In this document: positions 44,399 through 53,815 of the stretch, piece after piece | Position numbering within the stretch: position 1 is the stretch's first letter | Layout: each line of letters opens with the position of its first letter | Program-made: the position numbers and the translations under genes | Assembly: GCF_037126465.1 (NCBI RefSeq) | Contig: NC_088204.1 | Span: forward strand, 64,045,807-64,109,806 | From: Ornithodoros turicata | Taxonomy: Eukaryota > Arthropoda > Arachnida > Ixodida > Argasidae | Reading direction: 5' to 3' | DNA length: 64,000 nt | Notes under the pieces: generated by a model | Database searches by the model: none | What the model saw: the letters and a program-made list of their open reading frames with translations, nothing else | What the model was told of the DNA's origin: nothing

Positions 44399-44468
44399 GC
44401 GCAGCTACCCAGGGCCGACGAGCCGCAAACACGGCGAAACACGTGTCCTCTGGTGCTGTCGCATCGTT
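44399..44468 (+). ncRNA. Hammerhead ribozyme, copy 2 (3' part after insertion)
   Basis: The left stem I strand (43479-43491) is separated from the rest by TIR element 1. The duplicated GCGCAGC restores CAGC next to the core, so the inner stem I, core, stem II and cleavage triplet remain; only the outer 9-bp pairing is lost. Confidence 0.7.
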
Positions 44469-44692
44469 CCATGAGTATCTGTTTTTCTACGTGCAGCCAT
44501 AGAAGCCATCTTAACTGTAAGTTTGAATTTCAAACACATCTAGCGTCATTTTTCTTATTTTTTAATGGCTTTTTTCCTCTCTTTATAATTCACTGGCTTG
44601 CACTGTGGCATTGAGGAGTGCTCAGTCACCCTCCCAGGTGTATATCGCTCGCTGAGTGGCCCCTGGTTTGCCAATCCCGAACGATGCGCAGC

Positions 44693-45632
44693 CAGGCTCC
44701 CACAGCTCCCCATAGAGCCCATAGTTTGAGATAATTCAGGCAACACTGGACATGCAACCAATGAAAATTAACTATGATGCCTACCTTTCGGCCAATCAGG
44801 AGTCTCTCAGTTTGGCTCGCCTTTCGGCCGGGTACTGGCCTGTACTGGCTACCATCGGCTTTTACTTTTACTGGTTTTCATGCCCGACGCTTGTTATTCC
44901 GTATTCCAGAACAACTAGGCAAATTTTTGACAAAATACACATTTATTTGAAACATCGTACTGATTCAATAGTCTGACACAAATATTCACCGTGCCTACAG
45001 AGTCCAAATCGTTGCGTTCGTTGACCAAGTTCGAACTCGAAAAACACACACACTGTACTCCCAGAAGTGAGCGACGCTCACACGAGTGCACGCGATTTCA
45101 TGGTGAGCACCTCCTTTCGTTGGTTGCAATGCGAAGGTTTCAACGAAGCGGGCAATGCTTGTCGCACGGACACCGAATCCTGTCTCCGTTGTGACTGCAT
45201 TTGAAAATGCGACGGCGCTCACAAGTGTTCCTCAGGCGTGAGCTCACCACTGCGTTCCAGTTCTGAACTCGAGAGACTGTTCGTACGTAGGATACTTGCG
45301 TCGGGAAACATCACAACACGCGCTGAGTCACTTTGACACACGAACAAATCTGGGACTTCTCTTGGAACAATGCCATCATACCGTGGTGTCAACTGACATC
45401 GTCGAGACGCGAGACGCCGCTGCCACTTCTCTCCCTTCTCTTCTCGTAACTGCCCGCCAGACAGGCAGCCCGCGAAAGAATGCTCTTTTGAAACTTTGCC
45501 AACCAATAGCGGAGCGCACAATGTCCTTCGGCCAATGGGTATCAACTATGATGCCTGACGCAGTTATACCACGTGTTTATGACGTGCAAACATTTTTTTA
45601 GAGCCGCGAAGAGGGGGAGCTGTGGGGGCCTG
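44693..45632 (-). mobile_element. 0.9-kb TIR element 2 at the same site, inverted
   Basis: Begins CAGGCTCCCACAGCTCCCCA and ends GGGGGAGCTGTGGGGGCCTG. It is flanked by GCGCAGC at 44686-44692 and 45633-45639, the same base position in the 287-bp unit as element 1. Its left end matches the inverse of element 1's right end (for example CATAGAGCCCATAGTTTGAG). Internally the two are only moderately similar by eye, with a shared segment GELTPEEHL. This argues against a simple recent duplication. Confidence 0.82.
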
Positions 45633-45702
45633 GCGCAGCTACCCAGGGCCGACGAGCCGCAAACACGGCGAAACACGTGTCTTCTGGTGCTGTCGCATCG
45701 TT
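45633..45702 (+). ncRNA. Hammerhead ribozyme, copy 3 (3' part after insertion)
   Basis: Same state as copy 2: the left strand (44680-44692) lies beyond TIR element 2. The first base after the predicted cleavage site is T instead of C, which still allows a G-U pair. Confidence 0.7.
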
Positions 45703-45913
45703 CCATGAGTATCTGTTTTTCTACGTGCAGCCATAGAAGCCATCTTAACTGTAAGTTTGAATTTCAAACACATCTAGCGTCATTTTTCTTATTTTTTAAT
45801 GGCTTTTTTCCTCTCTTTATAATTCACTGGCTTGCACTGTGGCATTGAGGAGTGCTCAGTCACCCTCCCAGGTGTGTATCGCTCGCTGAGTGACCCCTGG
45901 TTTGCCAATCCCG

Positions 45914-45989
45914 AACGATGCGCAGCTACCCAGGGCCGACGAGCCGCAAACACGGCGAAACACGTGTCCTCTGGTGCTGTCGCATCGTT
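45914..45989 (+). ncRNA. Hammerhead ribozyme, copy 4 (uninterrupted)
   Basis: Same fold as copy 1; the inner stem I is stronger because CCCAGGG replaces CCTAGGG. The core again is CCGACGA. Confidence 0.78.
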
Positions 45990-46200
45990 CCATGAGTATC
46001 TATTTTTCTACGTGCAGCCATAGAAGCCATCTTAACTGTAAGTTTGAATTTCAAACACATCTAGCGTCATTTTTCTTATTTTTTAATGGCTTTTTTCCTC
46101 TCTTTATAATTCACTGGCTTGCACTGTGGCATTGAGGAGTGCTCAGTCACCCTCCCAGGTGTATATCGCTCGCTGAGTGACCCCTGGTTTGCCAATCCCG

Positions 46201-46276
46201 AACGATGCGCAGCTACCCAGGGCCGACGAGCCGCAAACACGGCGAAACACGTGTCCTCTGGTGCTGTCGCATCGTT
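46201..46276 (+). ncRNA. Hammerhead ribozyme, copy 5 (uninterrupted)
   Basis: Same fold as copy 4, in the last, 3'-truncated unit of the array. Copies 4 and 5 bound one complete uninterrupted 287-bp unit. Confidence 0.78.
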
Positions 46277-46396
46277 CCGTGAGTATCTGTTTTTCTACGT
46301 GCAGCCATAGAAGCCATCTTAATCTGTAATTTTGAATTTCAAACACGTCTAGTGTCATTTTTCTGTAATGGTTTTTTCCCTCCTTATATATATATA

Positions 46397-47297
46397 CAGG
46401 GTGTCCACGCTAAGTGTGAACAGATTTTTTAAAAATATATCAATCACTTTTTCCGAAATGAAATCAATTGCAATATAGCATATGCTGAAGGGCACTCCCT
46501 AGGGGGGCATTAACAGACTCCTAAGGCAATGTCTTAATTAACTTTCAATAATTAACTTTTTAATTATAAAAGCTACGAAGTTGTTCCAATGAGAACATCT
46601 GATCTCTTCGGTCACCAGATACCAAAGCCGTTTTCAGAACAAAAATCCGTTCGATAGATCGTCCGCAAAAAAATTCGTGAAGGAACGCCTTTTTTTTTCT
46701 TTATTTTATTCAATGCGCATCTCTAGAGACGCGTCTTTCCTTCGCCCCCAATACGAGAGGATGAAAGAGCACACTGTCGCCTCTTGCGTCCTGGAAAAAG
46801 ATTAAAAGAAAACAGAAAATACAGCCCAAGATAAGGGCAGTCGCGATAGAGTCACCCGATAGATTTGTGTTTGTGTTTTGTTTCCGCAAGTTAAAGGTGA
46901 TCTTCGACGCATGAGGCGGGACTGTGCTCTTTCACTCTCTCACACTGGGGGTAACGGAAAGCCGGTTCTTTGAAGATGCGCAATAAACCAAATAAAGAAA
47001 AAAATGGCGTTCGTTCACGAGTTTTTTGCGGACGATCTACCGAACGGATTTTTGTTCTGAAAACGGTTTTGGTATCTGGTGACCAAAGAGATCAGATGTT
47101 CTCATTGGAGCAACTTCGTAGCTTTTATAATTAAAAAGTTAATTATTGAAAGTTAATTAAGACATTGCCTTAGGAGTCTGTTAATGCCCCCCAAGGGAGT
47201 GCCCTTCAGCATATGCTATATTGCAATTGATTTCACCTCGGAAAAAGTGATTGATATATTTTTAAAAAATCTGTTCACACTTAGCGTGGACACCCTG
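46397..47297. mobile_element. 901-bp long-TIR fold-back element, TA target duplication
   Basis: CAGGGTGTCCACGCTAAGTG and its inverse define arms of about 294 bp with few mismatches. The inner part (TTTCTTTATTTTATTCAATGCGC versus its partner near 46985) stays imperfectly inverted, so almost the whole element folds back. It sits in an (AT)n tract, so TA target duplication is assumed. A mariner-type MITE with no transposase. Confidence 0.85.
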
Positions 47298-48036
47298 TAT
47301 ATATATATATATATATATATCTTTGTTGGTTACCAAGCGAGTTTGCTAGGTCGTACTTCTCTCGTTTCGTAATAAATTGGTTTGCCCGTTTGCTAACTCT
47401 GTCGTGGTTATGCTTGGGTCTTAGGAGTAGGGGTGGTTAGGGAGTTCGTTTACCTTTCATTAACGCTTAGTATAGGTTGCGTTAATAGAGAGTTTTAGTG
47501 TACCGTACGCTATCGCCTTCGCGTACGTAAGGGATAGCGTGGTGGCTCTGCGCACTGCGCAAAGCTCTGTTAAAGGTACTGTAAAGCACCTTGGTGTAGC
47601 AGGTGTACAATTTTATACTGCTGGCTCATTTGACAGCCTGTGTGCTCATAGACAAACGCCAAAAATTTCGTTCAAATCCACCTCATAGTTTTCTAGAAAA
47701 TTAAGGTTCAATATTACGGGCAACTCTGTGTCTAAGACCCGACACGAGCTCCGTAGTTCCCGCCACGTAGGGCGGCGGACATAAACATGACAATAACAAT
47801 GGAGCGTACAGCGACATCTGTGAACCACTACCATCACCACACCGGCTTGCCGGACGTGGTGCATTTTTGCGTAGATGGCTCTCATTGCGGTTCTACTTGC
47901 AGTTTGTTACTCATTTCCATGATGTACAAATGTGCTTGCATTTTGAGAGAATATATATCAGGAACTATCTCTTTTGAACAAACTTTTCAAAGTAAGTTCA
48001 TGAAGCCGGCTACTTAGCCCATGACTTAGCCGATAG
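47298..48036. other. (TA)n tract, then unassigned sequence
   Basis: 47298-47320 is (TA)n. The remainder shows no clear gene. A minus-strand segment near 47646-47770 (RELRSSCRVLDTELPVILNLNFLENYEV) looks protein-like but matches no family that I recognise. Confidence 0.35.
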
Positions 48037-48165
48037 AGGTGGTGGTGGTGGTGGTGGTGGTGGTGAAAGGGCTTGCCGTTGTCGGCCTCACGTATATGGG
48101 CAACGTCACGACTGACGCCCTGGGGAATTGTGCGTCCTGGGCCGACTTCTAGGGGAACTGTGCCG
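48037..48165 (-). repeat. Single copy of the SINE/LINE tail module
   Basis: (GGT)n followed by sequence matching the satellite unit from GCTCGCCGTTGTCGGCC to GGAACTGTGCCG. On the minus strand it is the 3' end of the SINE family with a (CCA)n tail. Confidence 0.75.
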
Positions 48166-48507
48166 CTAGAGAGTTGGGGACATGTAACGCTGTTGCTCGA
48201 CGAATAGGCGACCGTTTCCCACCGGGCGCCGCCCTGCGTTTTGTCACCGCAATTTCAGTCATGACTAAAAAATATTTAGATTTTTCTGTCGCACATAAAA
48301 TTTGCAGTGTGGGGTTCTTTCGGAATAAACTTTCAAATGCCGCTGCCAATATTAACAGCTTGCCTGCTGCTTTACAGTACCCTTAATGTACTGCGCGTGC
48401 GCGGAACGGCCAACGCTACCCCTTACGTACGCAAAGGTGGTAGCGTACGATGTACGGAAACTCACTAATAACACTCTCAAGGTCATTACTTATTATTATC
48501 ACTCCTA
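48166..48507. other. Unassigned sequence
   Basis: No recognised feature. Confidence 0.4.
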
Positions 48508-49000
48508 CACTCTTAAAAATGAACTTCACCGCATAGCACGCTCCTAGCCAATCATCGTCTCTAATGCTATCGTTATCTACCCTGGGGGCTTAATCGCTTC
48601 ATCGTCGTTACGGTCGTTACAAGCTAACGAGTGGCGGGAAATTCAAAAAGGCGGGCGGGAAATGTAAAAAGGTGGGCACGTCATAAAACACGTGCACGGC
48701 GCTCTTCGCGCGATACGTGAAGGCCGTGGTACACGTCACGCGCAATGTGTCACGTGCCCACATTTTTGAATTTCCCGCCACTCGTTAGATTGTAACGACC
48801 GAAACGACGATGAAGCGATTAAGCCCCCTGATTTGTTGAAAACGGGAGGCGTACCTTTTCTGTGACAATTATGAACAACATAAGTGTCACAGAAAAGGCG
48901 TACGCCTCCCGTTTTCAACAAATCATGGCAGATAACGATATCATTTGAGATGATGGTTGGCGAAGAATGTGCTATGAGGTGAAGTTCATTTTTAAGAGTG
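48508..49000. mobile_element. CACTCTTA-family MITE with a nested element
   Basis: Ends CACTCTTAAAAATGAACTTC and inverse, TA at 48506-48507 and 49001-49002. The inner arms contain GGCGTACGCC. A second, unrelated hairpin element (48585-48825) interrupts the left arm. Confidence 0.85.
48585..48825. mobile_element. 241-bp TIR element nested in a MITE
   Basis: GGGGCTTAATCGCTTCATCG and inverse ends. The surrounding MITE sequence CCCTG occurs on both sides (48580-48584, 48826-48830), suggesting a 5-bp duplication, although the GC-rich junction is ambiguous. The interior has inverted GGCGGGAAATTCAAAA and GGGCACGT motifs. Confidence 0.65.
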
Positions 49001-49046
49001 TACTTTGAGGTGTGCACGCCTGTCTGTGGCTATTATCATAATGGAA

Positions 49047-49164
49047 AGTTTTCCCGAGGATTTTCATCATATGAAGAAAGAAAACGATATCATTCGAAAG
49101 CGCCTCCATCTCAGTGTTGCTTGACCATAATCGTGTGATGCGGTGAAGCTCTGTTTTTAGAGTG
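49047..49164. mobile_element. Half MITE, CACTCTTA family
   Basis: AACGATATCATTCGA and TGCGGTGAAGCTCTGTTTTTAGAGTG match the right half of the family. The left half is missing. Confidence 0.55.
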
Positions 49165-49553
49165 TGGAATGTGCATGCACTTAATGCCGCGCAGCTAACG
49201 GTGCCGATACCGTCAACGAGAAATGACCCAGGGGAGTTATGCCGAAGTAAACAGATCACTGGGGTGCACATCGAGTTCGCGCAATCCGAAAAAATCCTAT
49301 TTACGTGTACCCTCGAAACCTTCCAAAAAAATACGGGCCCTCGTGCTTTCCTTTGGCGTATGTCGACGTGCGAGCCAGTGACAGGGTCAACGAAGAATCT
49401 TTGCCAGGCTATTTCGTCGGATAAGCTTAGAGGCCAAGATTTTGTATCCAATTGTAGATATGAACGCGGAAGGCGATTGACGCAGCGAACGCAAAAGCCA
49501 GCTCACTAGTTCCCATAGGAAAGTAATAAGCGTGATATCGCAGGATTTACAGC

Positions 49554-49586
<33 letters not shown>

Positions 49587-49918
49587 TTTTTGTGGCACGA
49601 ACACAGCAACCGTTACGCAAAATATTTCCTATAGGAAGTGCGTATTTCTTGAGGAAATTATTTTATAAGAATGCGCGCTGCGACGGCGATCTTGCCCTTG
49701 GGGGGGTATCGTTTATTGAAAGAAAGAAAACAAAAAGACAGAAAGGGCGGTCTGGGCGGCAAGTTGCCACAGGGGGAGAGAGAAAAAAAGCAAAGAGAAA
49801 AAGGAAAACACAAAACAACGGAAAAACGGGACACACCAACAAGACACACGGCACACAGCGACGACACGTTCAGTGCAAAGTTCGGTGGCTGTGCCATCTG
49901 GTGGTCACCTTCGGTTCA
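49165..49918. other. Unassigned sequence with T-rich tract
   Basis: No gene recognised. (TA)n at 49554-49568 runs into a 23-nt T tract (49569-49591). Confidence 0.4.
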
Positions 49919-49966
49919 CACCATCGGCCATACCATGCTGATTATGCCGGTTCTCGTCCGATCACT
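49919..49966 (+). rRNA. Partial 5S rRNA-like segment (pseudogene)
   Basis: ACCATCGGCCATACCATGCT followed by GGTTCTCGTCCGATCAC closely resembles the first ~48 nt of arthropod 5S rRNA. The internal control region beyond position 50 is not recognisable, so it cannot be a working 5S gene. It could be a 5S-derived SINE head or a stray pseudogene. Confidence 0.55.
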
Positions 49967-50119
49967 TTGTATTGGCTGCCGAGGTTTGCGACCGAATGCG
50001 GCTCAAAATACAACAGCTGAAACAGGAAAGAGAGAATTAAAGAAGAAGACGTGCGTCTCACTATTGGGCAGAATAGGTGACGTCGCATACTTAATTTCTT
50101 TCTCTCATTCTGTTATTTA

Positions 50120-50228
50120 TTTATTTTCTGTGCTGGTAACAGCAAGCCGCCGTAGCGTATGCTAACCTTTTCCTCCTTTGTTCTTTTTTTTTTTCATAAT
50201 AAACATATAATATATCCCCCCCCCCCCC
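50120..50228 (+). mobile_element. LINE 3' tail (solo)
   Basis: AACAGCAAGCCGCCGTAGCG, then GCTAACCTTTTCC, a T run, AATAAACATA and 13 C. This module recurs at 53755-53815, 61040-61125 and 63265-63325. Confidence 0.6.
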
Positions 50229-50313
50229 GCGCAGACTGGCCGCCGAGGGAAGGAGCTTTCCTAGCACGCGAGACTGAATGTTCTCTTCAGCACCAGGAGT
50301 GCACGCTGCGCTC

Positions 50314-50541
50314 GAACTTTTTATAGGTATACATATCCCAGCCAACCATCATCTCGAATGATATCGTTATCTAGTCTGATTTGTTGGAAATGGGAGGCGT
50401 ACAACTTTTTTGTGACAATTCTGTCCTGCATAAGTGTCACAAAAAAGACATACGCCTCCCGTTTTCAACAAATCAACGATATCATTGGAGATGATGGTTG
50501 GCTTGGAGCGTACAATGCGGTGAGGTTCATTTCTAAGAGTG
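50314..50541. mobile_element. CACTCTTA-family MITE, eroded left end
   Basis: Inner arms (GATATCGTTATC, TTGTTGGAAATGGGAGGCGTAC and inverse) are clear and the right end is TTTCTAAGAGTG. The left terminal repeat is degraded. Confidence 0.7.
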
Positions 50542-50628
50542 CAGGGGTTGTGCCCCAAATTTCTACGCCTCCTGACTTTCCTTTTTTTTTTTTTTTCAGC
50601 TCCTTCCATGCACCTTTAGCGGCAGCCT

Positions 50629-51119
50629 AAACTCTAAAAACAGAACTTCGCCCGCATAGCACGTACACTCTTAAAAATGAACTTCACCACATAGCACGCT
50701 CCTGGCCAACCATCATCCCGAATGACAACGTTCTCGCCCCTGATTTGTTGAAAACGGGAGGAGGAGCCTATTTTGTGCCGTGCATAATGGGCACAAAATA
50801 GGCTCCTCCTCCCGTTTTCAACAAATCTAGAGCGAGAACGTTGTCATTCGGGGTGATGGTTGACTAGGAGCGTGCTATGTGGTGAAGTTCATTTTTAAGA
50901 GTGTAGTGCGGCAATCATTGCCGCGAACGATAGGGTTATCGCTTTTGATTCCAGGAGAGAGGGAGGCATACGCCTTTTTGTGGCAATTACCATATACCCA
51001 AATTGCCACAAAAAAGCCATACGCCCCCTTCTCTCTTCGAATCGGGAGCGATAACCCTGTCATTCGTGGCAATGGTTGACTAGGAGCGTGCTATGCGGTG
51101 AAGCTCTGTTTTTAGAGTG
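50629..51119. mobile_element. MITE carrying a second MITE of the same family
   Basis: The outer copy starts ACTCTAAAAACAGAACTTCG and ends GCTCTGTTTTTAGAGTG. Its left arm is interrupted by the 50666-50903 copy. The outer arms (GATAACCCTGTCATTCG, TGTGGCAATT) pair after the insert is removed. Confidence 0.8.
50666..50903. mobile_element. CACTCTTA-family MITE nested in its own family
   Basis: CACTCTTAAAAATGAACTTC and inverse, TA at 50664-50665 and 50904-50905. A near-perfect hairpin with GAGGAGCCTATTTTGTG arms around a 10-nt loop. Confidence 0.9.
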
Positions 51120-51404
51120 TAGTGCCTCTCTACACTCGATATCGTCCTGTTTGCGGATTTGTTGAAAATGGAAGGCGCATATGCCACAGGGCGTGTTATG
51201 CGCCGACTGGTACAGTTGCCACAAAAAAGTGTACGTCTCCCACTCGGGAATCCCCTCCGTGGAGGGTGTAAGATTCCCTCCCTGAGTTTTTGCAACACAC
51301 CACTCCCGAAATTTCTGAGACTGCCGAACACAGCTCGGCTACCAATACATGTCCCCATACACATGTATCTAGAAACATAACCGTCCGCCGGAAGCTTCCA
51401 TAGA
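51120..51404. other. MITE remnant and unassigned sequence
   Basis: 51160-51240 holds decayed arms (GATTTGTTGAAAATGG, TTGCCACAAAAAAGTGTACG) of the same MITE family. The rest is unrecognised. Confidence 0.4.
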
Positions 51405-51530
51405 CGCAATGGTCCAGGGAAAATGGCGGGCGCCCAAACCACGTGATCTGCAGGAGCCACTCACAGAGGTCAAAATCAGCAGCGCGGGAAAAAAGCTCCG
51501 ATCAAGTGCGCATGCGCAGACCGATTTGCT
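51405..51530. promoter_or_regulatory. Promoter-like motif cluster
   Basis: AAAATGGCGGGCG (YY1-like) near 51420, CACGTG near 51440 and TGCGCATGCGCAG, a perfect NRF1-type palindrome, near 51507 lie within 100 bp. Such clusters mark CpG-type promoters. No downstream coding exon is recognisable, so this is only a candidate. Confidence 0.3.
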
Positions 51531-52065
51531 TTCCCAACCTCCTTCCCTTTCTTTCCTTGGGTTTTTCGTCTCTCTCTTCTCGTCGTCCCCCCTCCCCCCT
51601 CAGCCCCACCTTCGTCTGTTTTTCTTCCGCGCTTGCTGTAGAGTAACGAACGTGTTGTCCCAAAGCAGAGAAACAAAAAGCGATGGCGGCTGATAGAGTA
51701 AATTTATTAGTCCTCGTGAACTGTTTCGAAAAACTTACTGTACATATCTTTTCACGTCTTGTAACAGCCTGAGCTTTAGGTGCTTCGACACCGAAGAGCA
51801 GTTCGAAAGCCAGTCGCAGTTCGCACACCTAGTATGTACAGGTGTACAGTTTTCGAAAACAGCTGGGCCAGGTGTGTCGTTGTTGCCGATGGCTGCGAAT
51901 AGCCCCAGTTTGCCAACCCCGGGAGACAGCGACAGAAAGCTTCTTCTGGCAGTGATTGCACTATATCTTAACTTTCGGCCGACATCATTCATTCATCTGT
52001 TACCACATCACATCATCTTATCTCATCCTGGTTACAGTCGTGACGCAGCCCACATGGCATTATGC
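51531..52065. other. Unassigned sequence
   Basis: Nothing recognised. Confidence 0.4.
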
Positions 52066-52192
52066 AGTTCATAATTGCCACAAAAACGGCGAACGCCCCC
52101 GTTTTCATCGAATCAAGGTAGAGAACGTTGTCATTCGGGATGATGGTTGACTAGGAGCGTGCTATGCGGTGATAAGCTCTGTTTTCAGAGTG
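52066..52192. mobile_element. Half MITE, CACTCTTA family
   Basis: Starts at the loop-side arm (AATTGCCACAAAAACGG) and runs through GAGAACGTTGTCATTCGG to TTTTCAGAGTG. The left half is absent. Confidence 0.65.
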
Positions 52193-52229
52193 TACCCCCA
52201 TAGGTCGATTTCTGGTGAAATTACTGCTC

Positions 52230-52470
52230 CCACTTTCAACAAACAATCAACAACTTTATTTTGAGATGATGAATGAGAGTTTCATCGCTAGGGGCGATAC
52301 GCTACCCCAGGTGGTGATGTGGGGAATGAAATTATGAGCCCCTTCACAATTGGGATCGAAGTCCGATGGTGTCCAAAAACGTCAAAAGAGCTGTGACGGC
52401 ATAGCGTTTGTGGGCTGGGTTTGGCCAGGGACCAAGAAAAGTGGCTCATTGTATTGAGATATGCTTCTTC
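52230..52470 (-). pseudogene. LINE ORF2 C-terminal end and 3' UTR
   Basis: On the minus strand ATFLGPWPNPAHKRYAVTAL is followed by LTFLDTIGLRSQL and a stop near 52352, the typical last residues of I-type LINE ORF2. It is followed by a 3' UTR ending AATAAAGTTGTTGATTG near 52245. Everything upstream of this end is missing. Confidence 0.65.
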
Positions 52471-53754
52471 GTTATCGTGGTTAGAGTTCTACGGTTTTTA
52501 GAGAGTACGTGCTTTTACGGGTGGTTCGTAAATCATGCCATGCTCTTCAGTGGCCTCGTCGCCACATTACGTAAAAGGTAAAACAAAAGCCGTTATTGCA
52601 ATTTTCTTAGCTCATTGTCCAGAACGGAAAGGCCCATTACATTCATTAACCCGGTGACTCCTTAACAGATGGTCCCCATCTATTCTGCTTTGCGGGGCCC
52701 GGAACACTGAAGTCATGCCTAATTAACTTGCTTCTCTCTTGGATCCAACCGCTATAGCCCCCGTGCGGGGGCAGCATTTATAAGATTACTTCAGACTGCA
52801 TCCCTCCACGCAAGACTTGGCGGGTAATATATGCGGCAAGGTTCATTTAGACCTTACACAGAAGCTCAGGGACGCCAAATCATATCCTTTAAGCTGCTTC
52901 GCCTTATTACGTTCTTGGATTGGATCGGATATTGGATATCTTCGCCGACCCACACACGCGCATATGCAGAAGTGATGATCACACGGGACCGTTGTCCGCT
53001 GTCAAAGCTGACCTCTGCCGGATCGCGTTCTTAAAAAAATTGTTGGGATGATTATGATAAGGTTTAATTAATGAATTACGGTTCGGTTCAGATGCCGGTT
53101 GATGTCAAGAAGCTTCAGATCAGAGGAATAACCTGGCGTAATAGCTGGCGTGGATCATGATATCGGAATATTGCGAAGAGTCTACGGTTTCCGACCACTT
53201 TTTCCGTAGGCCAGCTTTGGACTTCCCTTATAGATTTTTCCGTGTCTTCCAGTAGTTTCGCTTACAGCGGCGACGGTGTTTCCATGCACTGTGAAGTTTT
53301 TTTGAAGAAAGTAGCGATCTAAGTATAACGCCTTACTATCCTAGCCATGACTTGATTACATTTCTAGCCGAGTAATTTTAAGGACCACAACACCACCTTT
53401 GCCACAACAGTAATAGTAGCAGTAATCAATTGGTATTGTCAAGTAACGTTTACAACTCTGTTTCCAATCCGCTGCAATGAAAATTGCTAAGAACCGTTGC
53501 TTTTGGCGGGCCGAAACTGAACCGTACCGAATATTTTTTCTCTACCGCTGAACTAGGGGGGGGGGGGGGGGGGGACCCAAACTGAACCGAACTAAATCAG
53601 GAGTGGCTACCGGTTCGCAAGACGGTTCAGGGGAGACGTTTGCTTCAGCAAAGATCTAGCGGAGTTTCAATGGCTCCACCATGTTTGAAAACCTACTTTC
53701 GAGACAAGTGAAGCGCTTTCACCAAGTCACGAGCCGAAACACACATGAACGAAG
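52471..53754. other. Unassigned sequence with poly-G
   Basis: No gene recognised. A 19-nt poly-G lies at 53556-53574. Confidence 0.4.
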
Positions 53755-53815
53755 GGGGGGATATGTTTATTTAAAAAAAAGGAAAGGATAGCCAGGCAAA
53801 GAGCGACCTTGCTAT
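53755..53815 (-). mobile_element. LINE 3' tail (solo)
   Basis: On the minus strand AATAGCAAGGTCGCTC, then GGCTATCCTTTCC, a T run and ATAAACATATCCCCCCC, the same module as at 50120-50228. Confidence 0.5.

Larger units (their letters stand above)
43185..46378 (+). repeat. 287-bp tandem repeats with hammerhead ribozymes (retrozyme-like)
   Basis: The marker GCGCAGC recurs exactly 287 bp apart: 43198 to 43485, 44399 to 44686, 45633 to 45920 to 46207. Two ~0.9-kb TIR elements split units two and three; without them the array is about 1.33 kb, 4.6 units. Each unit holds a hammerhead fold and about 210 bp of AT-rich non-coding sequence. Both array ends abut (AT)n runs (43174-43187 and 46379-46396). 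Tandem units of a few hundred bp bearing type I hammerheads are the defining layout of retrozymes, non-autonomous retroelements that make small circular RNAs. In animals Penelope-like elements are suspected to move them, and a Penelope-like ORF lies next door on the opposite strand. Confidence 0.82.

Noticed and set aside
49658..50165. Overlapping ORFs of 79-164 codons
   Set aside because: Purine-rich low-complexity sequence open in several frames; no domain.
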